This document shows positions 1 through 10,567 of a stretch of 64,000 bases of DNA, one piece after another. The stretch spans positions 2,976,001 through 3,040,000 of the forward strand of contig CP087210.1 of NCBI GenBank assembly GCA_020912385.1, in the 5' to 3' direction. The number at the start of each line of letters is the position of its first letter. Positions within the stretch are counted from its first letter, which is position 1. The translations under genes were made by a program, and so were the position numbers. Origin of the DNA: Neofusicoccum parvum. Lineage: Eukaryota; Ascomycota; Dothideomycetes; Botryosphaeriales; Botryosphaeriaceae. The notes under the pieces were generated by a model, which ran no database searches, was not told the origin of the DNA, and worked only from the letters and a program-made list of their open reading frames with translations.

Positions 1-1
1 A

Positions 2-115
2 CTGGGCGGGAACACAAACGTTGTTGAGGAAGAAGCACAGCAGGAGTCTGCGATTATGTTGAACCTGCAGGATAAGACGGATAGGGAGTTGGAGCAGTTT
101 AGATATGTGTACTAA
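2..115 (+). CDS. C-terminal end of an upstream gene (partial)
   Basis: An open frame enters from the left edge and stops at TAA 113-115, giving 37 residues that end in ELEQFRYVY. The piece is acidic and hydrophilic (EEEAQQES), typical of a cytosolic tail. The rest of the gene lies outside the window, so the product cannot be named. The frame could also be chance, although its composition looks coding. Confidence 0.4.
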   Translation: MGGNTNVVEEEAQQESAIMLNLQDKTDRELEQFRYVY

Positions 116-773
116 TGGGCCTGTGGTTAGAGAAAATTGGGGACGGGATCTGCAAGAGCAGATGTAATGTGATGATGAGCGGGAACATCCTAGGAGAAAA
201 ACTTGCTATAGATTAGCTGTCAAAAGATTACGGAAGTAAAGTAAATTATCAAGCGAAATAGGACACAGAAGACGATGAAGTTTCGTGAGTATGAAATCCA
301 TGATGAATTTCACCTGTAATGGAGTATTGTGGCCCCCAAGCTCATGTTTGTTAAGGCGGATTCTATCTCGTTTGTTTACATTCAGACTACGGTTGAGGAC
401 ATGAAGTACACTAAAACAATAGTATACAGAGATTATAGCGAGTACAAAAAGAGTAAACAGAATGGGACGCGGAGGTTTCAATGCCGTTGGCAACTTCAGC
501 GTTGATTCTTGACAAGGAAAGGGTTCTTCGGGCCCTGTTAACCCAATTGCTTTAGGCGTGAAAAGTATCTCGCAAATGCTACTGCTCAGTAGAAAGCTTG
601 GTGCGATGGTTGATTTCACGTCAGCGATGCGGTGATTGGGTGGCCGCGACCGGCGACGTCATGGCCTCCGCCCGTCCTTTGCCGCTCACCACCGAGCCCT
701 CCACCTTCGAGCTCTCACAACACCCACCATTCATCTACCCCAGCATGCCGGATCGCACCTCCCATCACCGGCC
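116..773. other. Intergenic region upstream of the radical SAM gene
   Basis: AT-rich up to about 600, then CT-rich and GC-rich towards the ATG at 774, as expected for 3' flank followed by promoter and 5' UTR. A minus-strand open frame here begins at GTG and resembles no protein, so I do not call a gene. Confidence 0.5.
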
Positions 774-2003
774 ATGTTCCACACGTCGACCCTCGCTCGC
801 GCGCGATCCGTACGGCTAAAGACTGCCTCGTCCGCCGCCCCTCGACAACACCTATCGCAACAGCGACCACTATCGATTTGCAGTCGCCGCCCGGAGCTCC
901 CACGTCGCACGCTCCCGTCCTCCCCGCGCCGCCTCCACCTCGCCCCGCCCTTCCTCCTCGACGACTACATCCCACGCTACCTCCTCCTCGACGAGCGCAG
1001 CGCCGCCAAGAAGCGCGCGGCCGCCTACAAGCACCTGGCGCGGTGCAACCTCTGCCCACGCAAGTGCGACGTCAACCGGTACGAGACGACGGGGGTGTGC
1101 CTGATCGGCGCCGAGACGGTCAAGGTCAACACGATCGCGCCGCACTTTGGCGAGGAGCCGTGCCTGCAGGGCCACCACGGCAGCGGGTCGGTGTTCTTCA
1201 GCGGCTGCAACCTGCGCTGCGTCTTCTGCCAGAACCACGACATCGCCCACCAGCGCAACGGCTTCGACCTGACCCCCGAGGAGCTGGCCGAGTGGTACAT
1301 GAAGCTGCAGATGGTCGGCCGCTGCCACAACGTCAACCTGGTCACCCCCGAGCACGTCGTGCCCCAGGTCGTGCTGTCGATCCTGGCGGCGAGGGAGATG
1401 GGGTTGAGGATCCCGATCGTGTATAATACGAGCGCGTTTGATAGCCCGGAGAGCATTGAGCTGCTGGATGGGCTGGTGGATATCTATCTGCCGGATTTTA
1501 AGGTGTGGAAGGGAGCCACCAGTCGGAGGCTGCTGAAGGCGGATGGGTATACCGAGGCCGCTATGGAGAGTGTGAAGTTGATGCATAAGCAGGTGGGCGA
1601 CTTGTGCTTCACGGCAGACGGCATTGCGAAGTCAGGGGTGTTGGTGAGACATCTGGTCATGCCAGGGAAGGAGGATGAGGGCGTGGAGATTATGAAATGG
1701 CTGGCCGAGAATGTGTCCAAGGACCTTTTCGTCCATGTCATGGAGCAGTATTTCCCCCGTGCCCATGTGGGGAAGCCAAAGAGAGGTGGGAAAAAGAAGA
1801 CTGAAGATGGTGAGGATGCCGATGATGAGGTCACGGAGCCGGGTGGAGTTAAGGCGGACAGGAAAAGAAGTGAGAGTGTAAGATATCAGGATATTAATCG
1901 TGCGGTCAATGACGAAGAGGTATCTGTAGTGACGAAGGCCGCCAGAGAGGCAGGGCTATGGCGATTCGTAGAGGCGGCCGAGCATGGTGGATTCAACATA
2001 TGA
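774..2003 (+). CDS. Radical SAM protein, PflX-like (COG1313 type), probably mitochondrial
   Basis: Single-exon gene of 409 aa. The radical SAM cluster motif CX3CX2C is at C145, C149 and C152 (SGCNLRCVFCQN). It is preceded by a second cysteine group CNLCPRKC (C91, C94, C98) and a later GVC. That arrangement is known from bacterial PflX-like proteins, homologues of pyruvate formate-lyase activating enzyme whose substrate is unknown. The barrel continues through YLPDFKVW and HLVMPG. A lysine/acid-rich insert at about residues 338-364 precedes the final domain. The start at 774 is the first ATG in frame. The following ~60 residues are rich in Arg/Ser/Leu and poor in acids, like a mitochondrial presequence (inference). 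It could act on a mitochondrial protein or RNA, but no partner is visible. Confidence 0.85.
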   Translation: MFHTSTLARARSVRLKTASSAAPRQHLSQQRPLSICSRRPELPRRTLPSSPRRLHLAPPFLLDDYIPRYLLLDERSAAKKRAAAYKHLARCNLCPRKCDVNRYETTGVCLIGAETVKVNTIAPHFGEEPCLQGHHGSGSVFFSGCNLRCVFCQNHDIAHQRNGFDLTPEELAEWYMKLQMVGRCHNVNLVTPEHVVPQVVLSILAAREMGLRIPIVYNTSAFDSPESIELLDGLVDIYLPDFKVWKGATSRRLLKADGYTEAAMESVKLMHKQVGDLCFTADGIAKSGVLVRHLVMPGKEDEGVEIMKWLAENVSKDLFVHVMEQYFPRAHVGKPKRGGKKKTEDGEDADDEVTEPGGVKADRKRSESVRYQDINRAVNDEEVSVVTKAAREAGLWRFVEAAEHGGFNI

Positions 2004-2277
2004 GCCATGGAGCATAACAAGAGAATTCGAATCATTTCTAAAGAGGCCGTTACTCCTTACTGAATAGCTCCCGTCAAACCCAGCAATACAATATCCAATA
2101 CCGAAACCCATATAGCCATCATTATCGCTCATGCACCTCAATATTTGATGTACAAAAATATCCGATCATCAACCTTCAATCCTTTCTCGCAGCCCGATAG
2201 GCAACCTCACTTGTAGCTACATTAAATCAACCTTCTTCTCCAAAGTTCAAAACTTGACTTGTGTCGACATGTCATGA

Positions 2278-2925
2278 TCAGCCATCTCTTAACGGATCGC
2301 CCCTTTCTGTGGAAGAAGTCAATTGCTCCTGGGCCTCTTGTTCGGCATACCCGTCCTTCTTTCGGGTCGCCCAGAATTTTCCCATGACAGGTTTCGTGGG
2401 AGAACCCAGCCTCGCCGTCCGCCGGCCGAGTATGAATCCGCCGGCAATCAGAAGTGAGACGAGTATCAGTTCCACCACTGTTGCTAATCCAAGCGCAATG
2501 TTCGCCCTAGACGAAGAGCTGTCCTATGCTAGCAAGACCGTAGTGGATGGTGAGGGCGCCAACGTCGATACGACGGTGATGGCCTGAAGCTGCTGTCTGG
2601 TGCTTGCTGCGGTTTGCGTGACAGAAATCGTGATGAAACTAATCGAGGTATTGATTGAGGTGCTCCACTGTACGATCTTAGTTGTAGTTGTTCCTGCGAG
2701 AGCACTGGTAGAGTGTTGTGCGCCGAGCCAGGCCGACGTGTCTTTGGTGGAGTTCCCGTTCATTGGTAGGGTCTGTAGGCCTTTGAGGCCAGAGGACATT
2801 TCGGTCCTGTCAGGCCCACTATAAGTTTGCGATGGCAACAAGTCTTTGACTTTTCGAAGTCCTTGTGCGCCGGAGATGTTATGGTGGAGCCGGGGTCTGC
2901 GCGAAGCCTCCGTGTGGTTGGTCAT
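2278..2925 (-). pseudogene. Mucin-like single-pass membrane protein, copy A, with in-frame stop
   Basis: First in a minus-strand array of related loci. From ATG 2925 the frame encodes a Ser/Thr-rich segment containing ITVVSTLAPSPST. It then meets TAG at 2524-2526 and reopens in the same frame into a hydrophobic helix and the block GGFILGRR shared with copies B and C. The tail after the helix is only ~35 residues and lacks the EMPT motif seen in B and C. A 51-nt in-frame intron ending at that TAG is formally possible, but its 5' site (GTCGTA) is poor and copy C keeps the matching residues as coding. I therefore favour a nonsense-mutated copy. Confidence 0.6.
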
Positions 2926-3453
2926 CTTGGCTCATCCGGTGGGGGTTGTCGCTCAGTTGAGTGGTTGAGGGTGAGGGGTACTGACATCGGAACGCGATCG
3001 ACAGGTTTTAAATCGATAGCGCAAGCTTAGCTGAGCCTTCTCTTACCGCAGATATATTTAATCCAAGTTGTTAAGCCTGCCGTACTACTGTGTGGGACGA
3101 ATTGCAGCAGGCTGCCTCCAGCCAAATATAGATGCATCGGGAATACCTAAGATCGGCTACTTCCAGCTAATGTATGTGGCACAATAATCCGTGTGCAACA
3201 ATCATTGAACCGCTCCGGCTCCTATCTATTTGGGGGTTATTTTGCAGGAGTTAGTCCAGAACTTGATTTGCCTTTTTTTTTTTGCCGTCTCAAGGAAACC
3301 CTGAGTCTGGTCATCGCCCTGCTGATTAGGCTGCAACATAGAGCTTTTATCAGGGCTATTCATAGCTTTGCACTACAGAAGTCGTATGAAGTCCTGTAAA
3401 AGGTTCACTAAGAGCCAATCCATTTTTTCATGGCGTCAGTGTCAGTCAGCATT
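2926..3453. other. Intergenic spacer between copies A and B
   Basis: No convincing gene. It contains a T12 run near 3280 and probably the promoter of copy A at its left end. Confidence 0.5.
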
Positions 3454-4224
3454 TCAAATTTCCTCCCTGCGATAGCCTCCCAACCCTATTGGTGAACTCG
3501 ACGGCAGCTCTACCAGCTCTCTTACTTCCTCCATCTCCTGTATATTAACCTCCGTCGGCATCTCACATACCACATCCTCTCCAGGCAACTCATGCCTCTC
3601 TGTCCACGCATTCAAATACTCCCGATCATCAAGCTTGACATGCGCCCGTCTCCTCCACAACCTCAAAGACCGCCACGTCATAGAAGTATCGCCACCCTGC
3701 TTTGCGGAGCTCCGCCTCCCGAGTATGAAACCTCCGATCCCGAGGAGTAAAATTAAAACCACAGCCACGGGTATGCCCACGCCCAGCCCGATCTTCGCCG
3801 CGGTGTCAAGACCAGCTTTGGACGCAGCCGATGGAACAGGCGCCGCGTAGGTAACAGTGATGATTCGGCCGGACACAGAAGAAATAGAGGTGAATAGCAT
3901 GGTAGGGGTCTTCGACGTCGGGGATTTGGCGGATGTGGATGTGGTTGATCTGATTGGGCTGGTCGTCGTTGGGGCGGAAGTTGAGTCTGTGGCGAGGGTG
4001 TCGGGAGGTTCAGTCGTAGTAGTCAACCATGGGGGCATGCCGGTGCTATCCAACCGTACAGGATTGCCCATAGTGGTGATGGCGTTCAGTAACGTTGCTA
4101 AATCGAACTAGTTGTCATTAAGCAAGGTTCGTCGAGGAACTGCTTGGTGTGATAAAAAGAGATTTGGGTGGACGTTCACTGGGGATAGAGACGTAACAAT
4201 GAAGTCAGCGAGAGTTGTAGTCAT
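3454..4224 (-). CDS. Mucin-like single-pass membrane protein, copy B (intact)
   Basis: Proposed exons 4224-4180 and 4107-3454 give 232 aa. The 72-nt intron (GTGAAC...AACTAG) removes an in-frame TAG at 4108-4110. Without it the protein would start at 4071 with 205 aa. The order is: short N-terminus; RLDSTGMPPWL (also in copy C); Thr/Ser/Pro-rich stalk; IITVTYAAP; transmembrane helix at about residues 119-144; GGFILGRR; basic stretch. The cytoplasmic tail carries HELPGE, then EMPTEVNIQEM, then VELPSSSP. There is no classical signal peptide, so the helix may act as a signal anchor. I infer a surface protein with a short-motif signalling or sorting tail; I cannot name the family. The start and intron are the weak points. 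Confidence 0.65.
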
Positions 4225-4871
4225 CCCCTTTAAAGTGTCATCACACAAGGCTGAGAGCTGAACTCATCGTGTATGCAGGATGGACTATATTTGAGCGGAG
4301 GATCCTTTGTACCACCAAGTAAAACGATCGGTAGCGGGGTGGCTTTACGGTACGGAAAGCCTCTGTGGCTTAATGTTCATGCCATTACTTAATAGATTGT
4401 CCATGTTCTTAGCTAGAGTCCGGCCCTACAAGCAATTCCTTGAAAAGTTGAACTTCTGAAAAATGTATACTTCTTTGGTATCGCGCTGACCCTGGCAGAT
4501 AAACATCAATTCAGATGCGAAAACCTACCCAGGATAAGCAGGAGAGCTTGGTATGCGAAGTACAGGACGTTATAAAAGCATTAGAGCCCACTGAATTGGA
4601 TTGTTGGAGTCGTTTCCATGCGCTTTTGTATTTGGCGTCCTTAAACTTCCATGCGCCGCTCTAATAATCTTAAAGTTATCGAGAGGCCCAAGATGTATCT
4701 GTTGAAGCATCAAACGTGCCAATACGCAGGCCGGTTGATGATCCGTAGAGGCACATGCGTCATGGAAAACGGACGGTGTGGGTTTTTGATGATGCAGTGG
4801 CCTTCCGCTCGGATATCTGGGATAGGCTTTCATATTATTTCAAAAAACCTCTTGTCTTGGAGAGTTCTCCA
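4225..4871. other. Intergenic spacer between copies B and C
   Basis: No gene recognised. The stretch around 4305-4325 (CCTTTGTACCACCAAGT) resembles one near 6596-6615 (CCCTTGTACCACCACTT), consistent with upstream sequence duplicated together with the array. Confidence 0.4.
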
Positions 4872-5673
4872 TCACCCCATCTCATCGGCCTGACCAACAG
4901 GCTCTCTCATCAGCAGCTCAGCCGGCCCCCTTAACTCCGCCATCTCTTGGATGTTCATCTTTGTCGGCATCTCATATACCCCATCTCCACTACGTAGCTC
5001 ATGGACGTCCTCTGCGGATGGAGCCGGATGTTTTTGATCCTCGCTCTCTACACATTCCCCGCGTTTGCAGGCTAGCCACAGAAGCCGCAGCGTTCTGTTT
5101 CCGGACCTTTCCGATGTTGTTCGAGTTCGTCGGCCGAGTATGTACCCTCCAATCAAAAAAAAAAAACACAATTAGTAAAATTCCTGCTAATTTTGATACA
5201 CCAATGATGGCGTTAGTCTTGGAACTGGTGCCAGTGCCTGTTGGCGGTGGTGTGGCGGAGTCGTAGGCTACTAACGTTGAGACGACGGTGATAATTCCGG
5301 TAGTCCGGCCGGTGCCGGACGCGGATCTGGTGGAAAGAGTCGTAATCAGTGTGGTAGAAGCGTTTGTGGTAGTTGTTCCGGAAGTCAGTGGAACGATCGG
5401 GCTTGTAGCTGGAGGGTCTCCGGGCACATCTTGAGAATCTCCGTCGTCGTTTGTGGTCTGAAGGGCAGCTGGAGGTCCAGTGGCGGCAATCAACCAGGGC
5501 GGCATCCTGGTACTATCCAAGCGCACGGTTTTTCCCATGATGGTGACGACGGTCGGAGATGTCGTCAACTTCTCACTGGCGTCGTTGACTGGTTTTGTGT
5601 ATTCTTCCCTCCGGACCACGTGCGCATTCTCCGCCTGGGTGGGGCGAGTCTCATATTCAATAGTCCAGGTCAT
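4872..5673 (-). pseudogene. Mucin-like single-pass membrane protein, copy C, frameshifted in the membrane helix
   Basis: ATG at 5673 opens ~170 residues: an N-terminal region, VRLDSTRMPPWL, a Ser/Thr stalk and ITVVSTLVAYDSA. The helix begins at about residue 154. The frame then runs through a 12-nt T run (plus strand A12, 5155-5166) and leaves the family frame. The expected continuation, GGYILGRR followed by HELRSGDGVYEMPTKMNIQEM and AELLMREPVG, lies in another frame down to 4872. A one-base length change in the run would reconcile the two. No plausible intron fits there. It is a real frameshift, a polymorphic homopolymer or a sequencing error. Confidence 0.7.
5155..5166. repeat. A12 homopolymer at the copy C frameshift
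   Basis: Twelve consecutive A on the plus strand sit inside the sequence for the transmembrane helix of copy C, exactly where the reading frame changes. Such runs are prone to replication slippage and to sequencing error. Confidence 0.85.
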
Positions 5674-6216
5674 GGTTGCTGGTTGTAAGAATGGACAAGT
5701 CTGCGGAGAAGACGATTAATTTCGTGATAAAGAAATTCATAGATTTAGTGGAATTCAACGAGTGTTTCAGAGAAGCCATTGTTTCTAACTGCGCCCATGG
5801 TGGCTCTTAAGATCTACGCCACTGCGAGGCTGAGCTGGAGCTAAATTGAGCTTGCGACTCCTGCCGTGCCACCATGTAGAACGAATCACAGCTGGTTGGC
5901 GATTGCGCCACGCACACTATATCAAATCTGTGTGCCGGTTGTAGCACATGCCGTTCTTCCGTCGAATCACTGGCGAGCCCCTGACAAGTACATACTGCCC
6001 AGAACTCTCCCCCCATTACATCATAACTCTATTCAAGGAGATGTACAACGCGTCAGTGTAACTCCGTGCCCCCCCAAAGATGCTGCCTCTCGCCTGATAG
6101 CCGAACAATGCATGCAAGGGACCGAACTCTCAACTTTAAGGTCCTTGGCTCTCGGGAAAACCGCCTTGTCGTATCTCAAGGCTCGAATACGCCTTCCGTA
6201 TAGGCAAGGCTCAACA
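5674..6216. other. Intergenic region upstream of copy C
   Basis: No gene supported. It contains GAGGCTGAGCTG near 5824 and ATTGAGCTTGCGA near 5845. Near-identical strings recur at 6536-6560 upstream of the relic, suggesting duplicated promoter sequence. Confidence 0.4.
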
Positions 6217-6403
6217 TTAGCCTCGTCCCTCGCCACCTGCGTCCAGCTCGATCAGTGTGCCGGACACGGAAGCGAGTTTGGTCGGGACATAGGTGACGGT
6301 CATGACGCTGGGTCATCTGGCCTGGTGCGCTGGTAGATGTGGAGGCGAGGAGAATTGTTGGGGATCCCTCTACTGTGGAAGTGGTGGATAGGTGCATTAG
6401 CAA
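6217..6403 (-). pseudogene. Relic of the mucin-like membrane protein family (fourth array copy)
   Basis: Two adjoining minus-strand frames match the stalk of copy B piecewise. EGSPTILLASTSTS corresponds to KTPTMLFTSISSVS. After a frameshift, VMTVTYVPTK corresponds to IITVTYAAPV, ending at TAA 6217-6219. Helix and tail are not recognisable downstream. This is a degraded duplicate. The match is short, so confidence rests on order and position within the array. Confidence 0.45.
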
Positions 6404-7505
6404 GTTTACGCTCCGCGGAACTCCAAGCTCTTTCTCAGCGTTGATCTTTCATGTGAGACATCAGTTTAGCCCAGGGCAAAGGTCGAAACTTGACAAGCAA
6501 TCGTGGGAAGATGGTCGAAACGGCGTGCATCTTTAAGAATTGAGCTTACGAGGCTGAGCTGCCGCCGTGTAGGAAAACCTAAATTTAAGCAGGGGAACCC
6601 CTTGTACCACCACTTGAGACAGCCTAGGCCGAGGTAGCACTGCGTGCAGCGCGGTGTAATGCTGGAGCTGGTCATCCATGCTCTTCCTAAGTAAACCATC
6701 GAGGATAAGAAGTACGACTGCTAACGCTAGATAAGAACCGCCCACCACTCTTCCATTAACCTAAGTAGAGCTGCAGAATATAGCGGAAAAGGTTTAAAAA
6801 TCGTCCTTACTGACATTTTTATGCGTATTGCCGTCATCAGATGCTACCATGCTTTTTCGTTTTTGTGGTGAAGAGATGAAATGCAAGAGGACATGACAGA
6901 ACGACGACGAACAAGCCCATGTTCCCCTTGGTCCACCACCCCATGATGCAATGCCAGATTTTCCGTTTTTTATGCCCCCACCCAATGAGATGCAAACGCG
7001 GTAGAAGTATTGATGAAAGGGTAAAGACGAACGTAATTAAGCACTTTGAAAGGAGAAGACCGCCCACCATTTTAAACATTCTCTTGGAGTATCACTTCCA
7101 CAAGGAAACAACCGAATTGAAGAATTTTCACCCCCGCGCGTATCAACAGCAGAGATGGGGAAAGGAGTGAACCGAAAAGAAGACACAAACCGAACGCTCG
7201 CTCCACTGGTATCACAGCGCGCATATATCTTCGTCTCTCATCAACCATTGCCTGGGCGGACGTGGCCCATGACGGCGAAAGCCTAGTAGCTTCTCAATAC
7301 TTCGCCCCGCTGGGCGTGGTGTTTCCACCTGAACTCGACATACTGTACGGAGCCTGTACAGAAACAAACGAAAAGATGCATCAGCAAAACGAGGTTCTCG
7401 GCAATCAGAAAAAGAGAAAAGACTGAGAACAGAACAGAACTCCAAACACCTCTCAAACGCCTGCAAGGTCTTCTTCAGCTGAACTCCAGCAGTCTCTTTC
7501 ACTGC
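6404..7505. other. Intergenic region between the array and CHO2
   Basis: Duplicated upstream-like strings lie at 6536-6615. A hydrophobic minus-strand segment near 6690-6748 has no recognisable relatives. 6800-7200 is AT-rich with no supported gene. The right end is 3' flank of CHO2. Confidence 0.4.
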
Positions 7506-10500
7506 TCAAGGTACCGGCACCTTCTGCTCATCACGTCTCCTCTCCTAGAAAGAAATCAAGGAGACCTCCTCTAAAGAATTAATGAAGGAGAAATTCGATG
7601 ACTCACCAAGACCTTCTTCGCGTTAACGATCCTCCACGCCAAGTTCCTCACACACCCATCAGCCTGCACGACCTCAGGTGCGAATTCGATACCGAACATC
7701 TGGTGGACAGCGAAGACAACTCTCTTGGAGAACTTGCCGTCACGTTCTACCAGCCCGCCGAACCCTTCGTCCACCGTCTCCGGTGCAATCTCCGGGTCGC
7801 GGTCGAAACAGTTGCGCACGACAGGGAGAAGGGATTGCTCGACGGCGAGGCGGAGAGAGCTCTCGACAAGGTTGCCATCTGCACCAGAAGAGACGGAGGT
7901 GCTGCTGCCGTTGGACAGGGTGGGGTGTAGCTGCAGCTCAACATCGTCCTCGTCGAAGCGGCCGATGCGGATCTCGAAAGGATGCGAGATAGCCATGACG
8001 TTGTGCTTGCCATCGTGATGGTACCGGAACTCGAAAACGCCCGTCGTCCACCACAGCTTGTCGCCCGAAAACTCCATCTCACCTGAGTAGTAGTCCTTCT
8101 TCTCGCCATCCTTGCGCTGTGCGCCGGATACTAGCTTGTCCGAGGCAAGGATGCCCGTGTCGACGCGGACGCTGTCGTAGAACCCTGGGTTGGTGGCAAT
8201 CCAGCGGCCTTGGGAGGCGACGCGCGTGACTTCACGGGAGAGGTTGTCCGATACCATGTACAGGCCAACCCAGTCTTTCTTTCCGTGGTTGAGCGGCGCA
8301 GTCCAGCGCACCTTGATTGGTGCACCGTATTCGAACGAAAGGGTTTTGAATTCGGCGTACTTGCGCGCAGGACCACGAGCGTCCTCTCCTTCACGACCAG
8401 TAAGACGCTCGCCAGACGAAGGCTCGCCCGAGACCTCAACACTGTAGTCCTTAGGGTCAAGTCCGGCGAGGTCAGGTGCCACGCGGGTGATACTGATACG
8501 GGCCGGATAGCTCTTGAACAGGTTAGTAGCGTCCTTGACAATGGTGTCGACACCAGCGGCCAGCTTGGGGCGAGCGGCATCGATGAAGTCCTCGACAAAT
8601 TCGACAGTGTCGCCCAGGACGCGGTCCATGTTGCCGTGCCACTGCTGGAACGGAGCGGGTAGAGAGCGTTTGAGCGTCTTAGAGATACCTGAGTGCTCGC
8701 GAAGGCTCTGGCCATACAGCTTCTGCATATGAGGGCGCTCAACGAGGTGAATGTGCAAGAGAGTCAAGATGTGGCTTAGAAGAGCAAGGAAGAAGATCGC
8801 TCTGCTCCACGTGATCACAACAGCACCCCAGATGCCGGCAAGACCAAGGAAGCGCTCTGGCTGGTTGAGGAAGCGGTAAATACCACTGTAGTTGAGCTTC
8901 GGCGCGTGGTCGAAGAAGAAGTCACCAAAGAACCACCCAAACTCTCCGAGACTCTCATAGATACTGAAAGAAGTCCAGATCTGGAGTGCCACGAGAGCAG
9001 CGCCAAAGACGTGTCTGAGCAGAGCTAAGCCATATTCCCAGTCCGGAGGCAGGGCATACATCTTCCACGCTGCAGCAATGAAGCTCGCGTAGCACATGGT
9101 GCAGCTGAGATGGTAGAGACCTTTCCATTGACGCCAAGCCTCCTCAGTGCTCTCGCCGTACTTGATGAAGTGGCGAGTCCACCGCTTCTTGTTTGATTGC
9201 TCATTTAGAACGATGCCAACACCAACTGAGAACCACAACCTCCACGCAACGGCATGAGCGACGAAGAGAGCCTGATAGAAGGGCGTTTGAGGCGAGAGCA
9301 GCGTTATACCGATCGTGTAGAGCTGAAATAAGACGACTGACACGTCAGTGACGCGGTGAAAGTCGACATTCTGCAAGCCCATCAGGTTGTGCACGGGCGA
9401 GGGCTGAGCAGAGGACGCAAGCGGAGGAGCGCCGTTCACGTGACCAGCCTCGAAGTTTGGACGGGTATCACTTTCGCCAGTGAGAGTGCGCTTTTTCGGG
9501 GGAGGCGGGTTGTAAGTCTTCTCGATGTGGGGATTCTCTACGGTAGAGAGGAAGACGAATTGGGCTGCGTGGGCGACGATGGAGATGAACAGGACCTTGT
9601 AACTGGCGGCCATGAGCGAGATGCCATAGAAACCAGCGTAGCCGACCGAGTACATGGGGTGGGGCGCCATCTCGAAGACGCCGTCGAAGGTGAGTTCCTG
9701 GTCGATGAGATAGAAGAAGTCACCCCAGTACCATGCATAGTCCTTGACGACACGGTGCGCATCGAGCTTGACCCAGAGATTGAAGAGCACAAGAGCCCAG
9801 CCGGCCACCCAGCGGCCGACGGTGATGACTGCGCCCTCCCCACTGGGGCGGCCACCACAGGCGACGGCAAAACAGCAGTACGAGACAAAATCGCACATTA
9901 AGATCAAGTCAACAACTCGGCGGAAGACAAGCCAGGTATTGTACTCAATTGGAGCCTCCTCAAACTTGTAGTCTTCGGGGATCTTGGTCTCCATCTCGCG
10001 CTTCAGCAGCGCGTACAGCTGCGGATGGGGGTTCTTGCCCGTCGAAGGGGACTCGAAGATGCGCGACTTGCGCGCCCAGTTTACCAGCCTCAGATGCTCC
10101 GACTGCTCCTTCAGAAGCCAGCCAATTCCCACGTTGTAGCCGGCGCGCCAGAATAGAAAAACGACGGCGAAGACGGGGATGCGCGCGGCGGCCGGGAGGA
10201 GCCAGAGAGCCAGGAGGTGGATGCCTAGAACGGCGAGGATTATCAGGTCAGAGAGGTTCTTTGGCTGGGATGGGCTGAGGAGCTGCGAGACCATGTCCTC
10301 GGTTTGCGGCACAGTGAAGACTGGCGAGAATGTCAGCGTCCGGGGAGTCACCCGGGTCCGGGAGAAAGCAGCTGCGGGCGGCTGAGGACGAAACTAACTG
10401 GTTCCATCGGGCGTCCTGCCGAATGTCTTCTTCTCTTTGGCCTCGTCGTTGAGTCCCTTCACTGTCGCGGCGGCGTCGGAAGGCGCGGCTGCGCCATTCC

Positions 10501-10567
10501 CGTCGAGCTGCGGGCGGCGCTCGCGCAGGGTCGAGCCGTCTGTTCCGGGGGTCTCGGAGCCTGGCAT
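7506..10567 (-). CDS. CHO2: Phosphatidylethanolamine N-methyltransferase (Cho2 type)
   Basis: Catalyses the first SAM-dependent methylation of phosphatidylethanolamine in phosphatidylcholine synthesis, in the ER membrane (known for the family). Three exons: 10567-10399, 10320-7607 and 7544-7506, giving 973 aa. Intron 1 (78 nt, GTTAGT...GCCAG) joins FGRTPDGT to [10 protein letters not shown], a junction typical of the family. Intron 2 (62 nt, GTGAGT...TTCTAG) adds a 12-residue end after AKKVL; retaining it would give a different short end. The protein has two membrane-embedded methyltransferase halves, each closing with an E-x-P-H-x-x-K-x-Y type motif ([11 protein letters not shown] near 320, [11 protein letters not shown] near 584), then a long soluble C-terminal region. 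Length fits fungal Cho2. Confidence 0.95.

Noticed and set aside
206..619. 137-codon minus-strand frame at the left edge
   Set aside because: Begins at GTG, one weak hydrophobic stretch, and no other support.
636..773. N-terminal extension of the radical SAM frame
   Set aside because: It starts at a non-ATG codon and is His/Arg/Pro-rich; the first ATG at 774 gives a better presequence-like start.
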